From the NCBI GenBank assembly GCA_013698285.1, contig JACCVE010000462.1, positions 1 to 13,185 on the forward strand: DNA of 13,185 nt, written 5' to 3'. Under the pieces are notes generated by a model, which saw only the letters and a list, made by a program, of their open reading frames with translations, made no database searches and was not told the DNA's origin. The translations under genes were made by a program, and so were the position numbers. Positions 6,657 through 12,289 of the stretch are shown here, one piece after another. Every line of letters starts with the position of its first letter. Position 1 is the stretch's first letter. The stretch comes from Chloroflexia bacterium. GTDB taxonomy: Bacteria; Chloroflexota; Chloroflexia; Thermomicrobiales; UBA6265.

Positions 6657-7853
6657 GTGCCGGAACGCCCCGCGCCGTTGGACCTGGATCACCTCCCGGT
6701 GGTCGATCATCACTGCCACCCCTGGCGCGAGGGCGATGACCCGTTCGCGTCCGGCAGTTATCGGATGCTGTTCACCGAGGGAGACGACCCACGCCTCGGC
6801 GAGGAGGTCCCGGCCACGGTCTACTACCGGTGGACGCTCCGCGAGCTGGCCCGGGTCCTGGGGTGTGGGCCGGGGGAAGCGGAGGTCCTCGCAGCCCGGG
6901 CGGCCCTCGGCCACGGGGCCGTCGAGGCCAAGCTGATGGCGGAGGCCCACGTCGAGGCGGCCATCCTCGACGACCTCTACGCCGGCCGTGGTGGCCGGCG
7001 ATCGAGCGTCGCCGGGATGTGCGGCCGGCTCGGCGGGGCGAGGACCTACCGGGCGCTGCGCCTGGAGAGCGTGCTGGAGACTCTGGTCTGCCTGTCCCGA
7101 GACGCCGGGGAGGTGGAGGATCGGTTCCGGGCGCGGCTCGACCTCGCCACCCTGAGGGCCGAGGGGGTGGTCAGCCTGAAGTCGATCGTCGCCTACCGGA
7201 CAGGACTGGGCATTCTCCCCGTCGTTCGCGAGGACGCCTACGCCGCGTTCACCGGGCTGAAACGGGACGCGGACCGCGACGGCTCGGTGCGCATCGCCGA
7301 CAAGGTGTTCCTCGACTATTTTCTCCGTATCGCCTTGGGGTGGTGCGGCGAGCTCCGCTTCCCGATCCAGTTCCATACCGGGTTTGGTGACACCGACATC
7401 GATCCGCCAACGGCGCGCCCGTCCGCCCTCAAGCACGTCTGCGATGATCCCGCATTCCGGGAAGCTCCCCTGGTGTTGCTCCACGCGGGCTACCCCGATG
7501 TCCGGGAACTGGGGTATCTGGCATCGGTCTATGCCAATGTCCACGTCGATGTCGGTCTGGCGATCCCCTTCGCGGCGACCGGCTACGAGACGATCTTCCG
7601 CGAGGCGCTGGCATTGGCCCCGACGACGAAGGTGCTCTGGTCCTCGGATGGGTTCTCGATCCCCGAGCACACGTGGTTCGCGGCCCGGCAGGGGCGGAGG
7701 GCCCTGGGACGGGTGCTGGGCGAACTTGTCGGGGACGGGGCGATCGACCAGGCCGAGGGGGTCGAGATCGCGACCCAGGTCCTCTCCGCCAACAGCCGGA
7801 GACTGTACCGGTTGGATGACGCGGCCGGACCGGCCGGACGGGGAGACGCCTGA
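6657..7853 (+). CDS. Amidohydrolase (FluG N-terminal domain-like)
   Basis: This 398-residue metal-dependent hydrolase has the amidohydrolase_2 TIM-barrel pattern. The metal-binding HxH is in VVDHHCHPW (H19, H21). LKSIVAYRTGL carries K175, QFHTGFGD H240, and LLHAGYPDVREL H276. WSSDGFSIPE holds the late-barrel Asp D331. The LLHAGYP and KSIVAYR stretches are what I associate with the amidohydrolase half of fungal FluG and plant NodGS, whose other half is a glutamine synthetase domain. Here that partner is the gene just upstream. GTG 6657 is preferred over GTG 6630 because GGGGGA lies just upstream and a hairpin ends right at 6629. The stop (7851-7853) overlaps the pdxH ATG by one base. A likely role is hydrolysis of an amide or ring in the same pathway as the ligase; the substrate is not known. 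Confidence 0.85.
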   Translation: MPERPAPLDLDHLPVVDHHCHPWREGDDPFASGSYRMLFTEGDDPRLGEEVPATVYYRWTLRELARVLGCGPGEAEVLAARAALGHGAVEAKLMAEAHVEAAILDDLYAGRGGRRSSVAGMCGRLGGARTYRALRLESVLETLVCLSRDAGEVEDRFRARLDLATLRAEGVVSLKSIVAYRTGLGILPVVREDAYAAFTGLKRDADRDGSVRIADKVFLDYFLRIALGWCGELRFPIQFHTGFGDTDIDPPTARPSALKHVCDDPAFREAPLVLLHAGYPDVRELGYLASVYANVHVDVGLAIPFAATGYETIFREALALAPTTKVLWSSDGFSIPEHTWFAARQGRRALGRVLGELVGDGAIDQAEGVEIATQVLSANSRRLYRLDDAAGPAGRGDA

Positions 7854-8500
7854 TGGCCGACATCGACATCGCCGGGCTGCGCCTGGACTACCGGCACGCG
7901 GCGCTCGGGGAGGGTGACGTGGCCGCCGATCCGACCACGCAATTCGGCCGGTGGTTCGAGGATACGGTCGCCGCCGGCGTCGTCGAACCCAACGCGATGA
8001 CCCTGGCCACGGTCGGACCGGACGGGCAACCCTCGGCCAGGGTCGTACTGCTGAAAGGATACGGCCCGGCCGGGTTCACCTTCTACTCGAACTACGAGAG
8101 TCGCAAGGGACGAGAATTGGACGCCGAGCCGCGAGCGGCCGTGGTGTTCCTCTGGAAAGAGTTGGAGCGACAGGTCAGGATCGAGGGGCGGATCGTCCGC
8201 GTCGGTCGGGACGAGACCGAGACCTACTTCCGGAGCCGGCCGCGTGGCAGCCAGATCGGGGCGTCAGTCTCGCCCCAGAGTCGTCCGGTGGCGGGGCGAG
8301 AGGTGCTTGAGGAGTCGTTCGCGGCGGCCGAGGCACGGTTCGCCGGAGAGGAGGTGCCGGTGCCGGGGTGGTGGGGTGGCTACCGGCTGGCGCCGACCTT
8401 GATCGAGTTCTGGCAGGGGCGGACGAGCCGGCTGCATGACCGGCTCGTCTATCGCCCCGACGGTCGCGGGGGGTGGGCGATCGAGCGACTGGCACCGTAG
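7853..8500 (+). CDS. pdxH: Pyridoxamine/pyridoxine 5'-phosphate oxidase
   Basis: This is a 215-residue FMN enzyme that oxidises pyridoxamine or pyridoxine 5'-phosphate to pyridoxal 5'-phosphate, the last step of the vitamin B6 salvage and DXP-dependent routes. Family marks are clear: SARVVLLKGY (61-70) and FYSNYESRKGREL (77-89) for FMN, SRPRGSQIGASVSPQS (128-143), and the C-terminal signature IEFWQGRTSRLHDR (184-197), followed by the usual W-x-IERLAP end. The length matches the family and all signature residues are present. The ATG shares its A with the TGA of the amidohydrolase gene, and GGGGAG lies just upstream, so translation is probably coupled. Its tie to the ligase and amidohydrolase may be functional (a PLP-dependent step) or only a shared transcript. 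Confidence 0.95.
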   Translation: MADIDIAGLRLDYRHAALGEGDVAADPTTQFGRWFEDTVAAGVVEPNAMTLATVGPDGQPSARVVLLKGYGPAGFTFYSNYESRKGRELDAEPRAAVVFLWKELERQVRIEGRIVRVGRDETETYFRSRPRGSQIGASVSPQSRPVAGREVLEESFAAAEARFAGEEVPVPGWWGGYRLAPTLIEFWQGRTSRLHDRLVYRPDGRGGWAIERLAP

Positions 8501-8541
8501 GGGACGGACCCGCCCCAGCGCCAGGAGGGCCGGGACCGGGG

Positions 8542-8576
8542 TATCATCAGGGCAGGGTGTCCGGGCGACGGCCCGG
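8542..8576 (+). promoter_or_regulatory. Possible promoter and 5' hairpin before the 123-residue gene
   Basis: TATCAT at 8542-8547 matches five of six bases of the -10 consensus, but no -35 box is seen. A stem CCGGGC (8561-8566), loop GACG, GCCCGG (8571-8576) follows and would lie at the 5' end of a transcript started near 8554. Read the other way, the stem could be a weak end for the pdxH transcript. Confidence 0.3.
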
Positions 8577-8601
8577 CGAGGTGATCGACGAGGGGGGCGA
8601 G

Positions 8602-8973
8602 ATGGTCCAGAAGATCGGTGCGCAGTATCTGGCGAAGCGCTTCGCGGACCAGCTCATGTCGTCGCCCGAGCCGCCGGAGGAACCGGATGAGGTCCGGGAG
8701 GCGCCGGAGGCGACAAGCGCCCTGGACGGGCAACTGTTCCGGGATGAGGAGGGCCGGGTGGTCGGCCGGGTGTACCAGGTGCGGCAGGTCGAGGTCTACG
8801 TGGTCAGCCCGACGCGGGCCGGGGCGCGGGAAGAGTTGGTCCGCTGCCTGAACGAGGCCGACAGCAGGGTGTTCTTGCGAGAGGTCGATGGTCAACTCGC
8901 GGGCGTCGTCTACGCCCCGGACGCGGCCCGCTCCGCCGACCAGCAACGCGCGATGCGCGCCGACGATGTCTGA
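8602..8973 (+). CDS. Hypothetical protein, 123 residues
   Basis: I do not recognise this protein. ATG 8602 has a G-rich Shine-Dalgarno site (GAGGGGGG) just upstream. An earlier GTG at 8581 is possible but has a poorer site. The N-terminus is a likely amphipathic helix (MVQKIGAQYLAKRFADQLM), followed by an acidic Pro/Glu-rich linker (about 20-42). A small beta-rich core comes next (DGQLFRDEEGRVVGRVYQV, VEVYVVSP), then a helix (AREELVRCLNEA) and a strand pair (VFLREVDGQLAGVVYAP). There is no signal peptide or membrane segment. The core loosely recalls PRC-barrel beta-strands, but this is only an impression. It lies 101 bases after pdxH on the same strand and could share its transcript. Confidence 0.6.
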   Translation: MVQKIGAQYLAKRFADQLMSSPEPPEEPDEVREAPEATSALDGQLFRDEEGRVVGRVYQVRQVEVYVVSPTRAGAREELVRCLNEADSRVFLREVDGQLAGVVYAPDAARSADQQRAMRADDV

Positions 8974-9073
8974 ATGTGGACGTGATGTGGTGAGGACTGT
9001 CGGATCTTTACCGAGCGGGCCGGAGATGACGTGATTCGGCGCCACCCGGGCACAGACCGTTCTCACGTCCGAG

Positions 9074-9640
9074 TCAGGCCGACCCAACGCGTTCCCAGCC
9101 GTCTTCATAGGTCTCGACCAAGCCCCGGTCGTCGGTGGCGAGCGTCGCTTCGAACCCGTTGTCGCTCTGGTAGCGGTAGGTCGTCGGGCCGACGCGGGTG
9201 TAGCGCTGGCGGAGTGGTTCCAGCCGCATCTCCGGGAATCGGAACCAGGCCGCCACGACCTCGGCCGATTCGCCCTCTTACAAGCCGAGGCGACGGATGG
9301 GGAGCGTGTTGGTGGCGGGCGTGAAGGTGAGATCAATATCGATCGCGCCGGCGACTCCGGGCACGGCGGCGCCGTCGATGGCCCACTTGCTCGCCTCGTC
9401 GCGGATGATCAGGAACGTGCGGGGCCCGGCATCGCCGGTGACCACGTGGATGGCGACACGTCGGGTCTGCCAAGCGTCGTCCAATCCCACGCCGTATCGA
9501 CAGACGAAGGGGTCCGGACCAATCGTCCCGACCACGGTACCCTCGAGCGATGGCCCGGTGGGGTCGTGCCCATCCATGAGCCGGCAGGTCTCCATCGCTG
9601 TCCCGTCGAATCGTCGCCAACAGACACTTCTCGTGACCAT
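9074..9640 (-). pseudogene. Glycolipid-binding (DUF1089-type) protein gene with an in-frame TAA
   Basis: Reading leftward from ATG 9640, the frame runs 120 codons to TAA (9278-9280) and continues in the same frame for 68 more codons to TGA (9074-9076). Both halves match the order expected in the putative glycolipid-binding family (DUF1089). The first half has VCWRRFDG near the start, GLDDAWQTRRVAI, and DLTFTPATNTLPIRRLGL just before the stop. After it come EGESAEVVAAWFRFPEM, LEPLRQRYTRV and GFEATLATDDRGLVETYEDG. The full 188-codon length fits the family (about 190). The Shine-Dalgarno site GAGGAG (9649-9654) is excellent and there is no frameshift. A single substitution therefore seems to have broken it, or the TAA is a sequencing error. 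The upstream 120-residue piece could still be made. Function in the family is poorly known. Confidence 0.72.
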
Positions 9641-9661
9641 CGAACGCGCTCCTCAGATTGC

Positions 9662-9679
9662 CCCGCCTGCCGAGGCGGG
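9662..9679 (-). other. 5'-leader hairpin of the DUF1089-type gene
   Basis: A perfect 7-base stem with a four-base loop lies eight bases upstream of the GAGGAG ribosome binding site of the leftward gene. It may influence that gene's translation or mRNA life. Confidence 0.45.
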
Positions 9680-9836
9680 ACGAGCGACCGGCTGAATGGC
9701 GCCGGGCGATCTCGATCTGGATTGAATCACCCGGGAGCACAGGTTCGCATTGCCTCGATCTCGGCTCGCGACACTGGGAAGCCCGCGGTCTTCTATGGAT
9801 TCCGGGTAAACCGTTGATGTTCATTACCGATCGTCG

Positions 9837-9857
9837 GGGAGGACCTCGTGTCCTCCC
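9837..9857. other. Perfect 8-base-stem hairpin
   Basis: GGGAGGAC (9837-9844), loop CTCGT, GTCCTCCC (9850-9857). It stands alone in the gene-free region with no T-run on either side. Its role is unknown. Confidence 0.5.
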
Positions 9858-10026
9858 GGAAGACGCCGGGACGGCATTCCGGCGATCACCGGTGACCTGA
9901 TGGGTGAGTGATCATCCGGATTCCGGATTCGACCGTGCGACTTGCCCAGGTCCACGGGGTGAAGGATGGCACGTTCCCTGCGTTCTCGCGTCCGAGTAAT
10001 TGTCACCGTCTGGCCAGCGGGATCGT

Positions 10027-10042
10027 TGGGATCGATATCCCA
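10027..10042. promoter_or_regulatory. Operator-like dyad upstream of the response regulator
   Basis: TGGGAT-N4-ATCCCA is a 6+6 perfect dyad about 100 bases before ATG 10144. A weak promoter candidate overlaps it (TTGGGA at 10026, TATTGA at 10050, 18-base spacer). It could be a regulator site, but there is no second copy in the window. Confidence 0.3.
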
Positions 10043-10143
10043 TGCAGTCTATTGAATACCGGCGGGGTAGTTCCGACCACACCAAGCCACACGCGCTTTT
10101 GGCTCGTCCGTTCCCGCTGCCGGCCGTCGACCAGGACCAGCGC

Positions 10144-10530
10144 ATGACGGTGCTCGTGGTCGATGACGAGCCGCACTTGAGAGAATTGCTCCGCTGCGTC
10201 TTCGAGGAAGAGGGCTTCCATGTCCTCTGCGCGGCCAACGGGGAAGACGCCTGGCAACTCTGGCAGCACCGGGCACCGGCGGTGGTGGTATCGGATGTGA
10301 TGATGCCGACCCTCGACGGGTATGGCCTGCTCCGTCGCCTGCAGGGGGCCCTCGGCACCGTTCGTCCCCCCGTGATCCTGATGTCTGCCGCCCCGTCACG
10401 GACGGTGACCCTTCCGGTTCCAATGGTCGCGAAGCCATTCGACATCAATGAGTTGCTCACGCTCGTCGAAGACGTGGTCAGCGCGACCGACCGGGGCGCG
10501 GCCCAGTACCGGTGCGACGGCATCGCCTGA
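10144..10530 (+). CDS. Single-domain response regulator (CheY-like receiver)
   Basis: This 128-residue receiver domain has no output domain. The acidic pocket is VVDDEP (D7, D8), the phosphoacceptor Asp is D51 in VVVSDVMMPTLDG, the switch Ser is S81 in VILMSAAPS, and the conserved Lys is K97 in VAKPFD. All residues needed for phosphorylation are present, and the length is that of a lone receiver. ATG 10144 starts exactly at the first beta strand and has AGGA (10133-10136) upstream. An in-frame ATG at 10042 would add a 34-residue tail unlike the family. No histidine kinase gene is in the window, so its partner lies elsewhere. Its target is unknown. It stops just before the tRNA-Glu promoter. 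Confidence 0.85.
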   Translation: MTVLVVDDEPHLRELLRCVFEEEGFHVLCAANGEDAWQLWQHRAPAVVVSDVMMPTLDGYGLLRRLQGALGTVRPPVILMSAAPSRTVTLPVPMVAKPFDINELLTLVEDVVSATDRGAAQYRCDGIA

Positions 10531-10558
10531 AACCGGCGGATTTCCGATTTGACCAAGC

Positions 10559-10587
10559 TTGACCGGGGAGGGGCCTCATGGTAGCTT
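10559..10587 (+). promoter_or_regulatory. Promoter of tRNA-Glu
   Basis: TTGACC (10559-10564), a 17-base spacer and TAGCTT (10582-10587), with TG one base before it (TGGTAGCTT), make a good housekeeping promoter with an extended -10. The start would fall near 10594, ten bases before the tRNA. A second TTGACC lies exactly ten bases upstream (10549-10554). Confidence 0.75.
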
Positions 10588-10604
10588 ATCCGGCGAGCGA
10601 ATAC

Positions 10605-10681
10605 GGCGCATTCGTCTAGCGGCCTAGGACACCGCCCTCTCAAGGCGGAGACCAGGGGTTCGAATCCCCTATGCGCTACCA
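10605..10681 (+). tRNA. tRNA-Glu (anticodon CTC), CCA encoded
   Basis: The full cloverleaf can be drawn. The acceptor stem is GGCGCAT with ATGCGCT, with one G·T pair at the end. The anticodon stem CCGCC/GGCGG holds the loop CTCTCAA (anticodon CTC, reading GAG). The T arm is AGGGG-TTCGAAT-CCCCT, followed by discriminator A and CCA (10679-10681). The D arm has GTC/GAC pairing with the usual GG. It is a single tRNA with its own promoter and hairpin. Confidence 0.97.
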
Positions 10682-10690
10682 CCGCGAGAG

Positions 10691-10720
10691 GAGGCCCGGA
10701 CGCGATCGCGTCCAGGCCTC
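10691..10720. terminator. Strong hairpin after tRNA-Glu, probably shared with the convergent gene
   Basis: GAGGCC (10691-10696) pairs with GGCCTC (10715-10720). Inside, after a single C·A mismatch, is the perfect 16-base palindrome GGACGCGATCGCGTCC (10698-10713). It lies ten bases after the tRNA CCA and 37 bases beyond the stop of the leftward beta-propeller gene. Only a weak pyrimidine run (TCCTTG) follows. Confidence 0.7.
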
Positions 10721-10757
10721 TCCTTGTGCCATCGACGGAGATCGCGATGTGTTGGGG

Positions 10758-12221
10758 TCAGGACCCGCCGATCGCGTAGACGGAACCGTCGTCGCTGCCA
10801 ATGTAGAGCAACCCATTGAGGACCACGGCCGACGAGCGGACCGCGCCGCCGGTCTGGAAGCGCCACAGCTCTTGGCCCCCCTCGGCGGCCAGCGCGTAGA
10901 TGGTCCCGTTGTCGTTGCCGAAGAAGACGGCGTCGTCGCTGACCACCGGCGACGAGCCGATGTATGACTCGGTGTGGACGCCCCACCGCTGCAGCCGCTG
11001 CTCAGTGTCGTAGGCGTAGACCAGGCCCTCGTCCGTCGCGACGTAGGCCGAGCCGTCGACGATCGCAGGGGTCGTCAGCGTCAGGTCCCAGGCGTAGAAC
11101 GACCAGATATCGACCAGGGACCCGTCCTCGGCACTCAGGACGAGCAAGAGCGTCGAGATTACCGAGCCCGCGTCATCTCCCTGGATCGCGTAGGCGGTCT
11201 GGTAGATGAGGTCCCCCACCACCACCGGCGCGCTCGCGACATCCCAGGTGAAATCGGAATAGATCTCGACTACCTCGAGCAGGGTCGGGGTCGTACCGAT
11301 GTCCGCCAGGCCCTCGGAACCGACATCGGCCGTCTCGGTGGCATCGGCGGCGGGGGTCTCGGTGGCGGTTTCCTCGACGACGCCTCCGGCGGCGATCGTC
11401 TCCTCGGCGGCAGCGGTCTGAGTCGCCGGGTCAGGTGTCGGTCGCGCCGACTCCGATTGACGCTCGGCCTGGGTCTCTGCCAGCTCGGCGTCGAGATAGG
11501 CGGTCCAGCGAACGGCGCCGGTCTGCGCGTCGCGGCTGAAGATGCCCGCGTCCGACGAGAAGTAGAGGGCACCGTCCCCGAATGATGGGGTGGTGACGTC
11601 CGACTTGTTGGAGAAGTCGTGCCAGCGCTCGATGCCGGTCTCGGCGTCGATGGCGGTGATCTTGAACGAGTTGCTGCTGACGTAGACCAGCCCGTCGACC
11701 ACCATTACCGACGTCGTGATCGCGCCCCGGTCCTGTTCCTCGGCGGGCAGCGTCTCGATGTCGGGGTTCAATTCACCGGCGTAATAGCGCCACCGCTGCT
11801 CGCCGCTCTCGGCATTGACCGCGTAGGCGTACCCGTCACCGCTAGCGAAGTAGACGCTGCCGTCAACGACGGCGGCGGACCCGTTGATCGGGCCGTCGGT
11901 CGGGAAGCGCCACCGCTCCTCCCCGGACTCTGAGTCGAGGGCGTAGAGGGAGCCGTCGTTGCTGCCGACGTAGAGGACACCGCCGGCGACGACCGGAGCG
12001 GCCCGGACGGCACCCTGGGTCGCGAAGCGCCAGGCCAGCGTCGGGTCACCGGAGGGGGCCGGCCCCGGTTGGGCACCGGTCCGGCCGAGGTCGCCGTGGA
12101 AGGTGGCGGTGTCATCGGCGGTCTGGGCCAGCACGAGGGCCGGGACCAGGGCCGCGGCGACGGCCACCGTCGAGACGATCCGGACGCCCCGGGTGGCCAT
12201 CCGGCGTAGGGGGGTCGACAT
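10758..12221 (-). CDS. Exported PQQ-type beta-propeller repeat protein
   Basis: This 487-residue protein has a signal peptide (basic MSTPLRRMATRGVR, then hydrophobic IVSTVAVAAALVPALVLA-QT, likely cut near residue 32). Eight repeats follow the pattern SPVVxDGxVYVGSxDGxxYAxDxxTGxxxW: about 75-105, 115-145, 170-200, 210-239, 330-375, 385-413, 424-453 and 465-487. They fit a PQQ/quinoprotein-like 8-bladed propeller. No enzyme residues are recognised, so it is more likely a binding or scaffold protein than a dehydrogenase. Between blades 4 and 5 lies a low-complexity Thr/Ala/Glu-rich insert (about 245-312, e.g. ETATETPAADATETADVGSE). ATG 12221 is set by the signal peptide and by AGGGAG about nine bases upstream; the longer frame to 12518 is antisense-type sequence. 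The gene lies 68 bases after the next propeller gene and is probably co-transcribed with it. Confidence 0.87.
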   Translation of the reverse strand: MSTPLRRMATRGVRIVSTVAVAAALVPALVLAQTADDTATFHGDLGRTGAQPGPAPSGDPTLAWRFATQGAVRAAPVVAGGVLYVGSNDGSLYALDSESGEERWRFPTDGPINGSAAVVDGSVYFASGDGYAYAVNAESGEQRWRYYAGELNPDIETLPAEEQDRGAITTSVMVVDGLVYVSSNSFKITAIDAETGIERWHDFSNKSDVTTPSFGDGALYFSSDAGIFSRDAQTGAVRWTAYLDAELAETQAERQSESARPTPDPATQTAAAEETIAAGGVVEETATETPAADATETADVGSEGLADIGTTPTLLEVVEIYSDFTWDVASAPVVVGDLIYQTAYAIQGDDAGSVISTLLLVLSAEDGSLVDIWSFYAWDLTLTTPAIVDGSAYVATDEGLVYAYDTEQRLQRWGVHTESYIGSSPVVSDDAVFFGNDNGTIYALAAEGGQELWRFQTGGAVRSSAVVLNGLLYIGSDDGSVYAIGGS

Positions 12222-12289
12222 GCGGTGAGCTCCCTCTTTCTGGCTGCGAGTACTGGTGATCGGACTCGACCCGGTGCGACGGGTGGCGT

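Larger units (their letters stand above)
9641..10143. other. 503-base gene-free region with several inverted repeats
   Basis: No frame here has convincing protein character. It looks less GC-rich than its flanks. Dyads seen: CCCGCCT-GCCG-AGGCGGG (9662-9679), GGGAGGAC-CTCGT-GTCCTCCC (9837-9857), CGCCGG/CCGGCG (9864-9884, 9-base loop), the 10-base palindrome TCACCGGTGA (9886-9895), and TGGGAT-CGAT-ATCCCA (10027-10042). None is followed by a T-run. The region separates the leftward pseudogene from the rightward response regulator, so it should hold both promoters; I cannot pick them firmly. Confidence 0.5.

Noticed and set aside
6636..7670. A 344-codon minus-strand open frame over the amidohydrolase gene.
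   Set aside because: Antisense to a protein with a full set of metal-binding motifs; no domain character of its own.
9278..9280. Stop-codon reassignment (TAA as sense) to explain the interrupted gene.
   Set aside because: TAA ends the exported-protein gene (4360-4362) at a natural C-terminus, and TAG and TGA also end genes here, so the standard code applies.
8449..9336. A 295-codon minus-strand frame across the 123-residue gene and part of the DUF1089-type gene.
   Set aside because: It is in a different frame from the DUF1089-type protein and has Ser/Arg/Pro-rich composition with no recognisable fold.
10000..10143. A 48-residue N-terminal extension of the response regulator.
   Set aside because: Receiver domains begin at the MTVLVVDDE strand, and the extension has no family resemblance.
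10698..10713. The 16-base palindrome as a recombinase attachment site beside a tRNA gene.
   Set aside because: There is no integrase gene and no repeat of the tRNA 3' end in the window. It is the core of a terminator-like hairpin.
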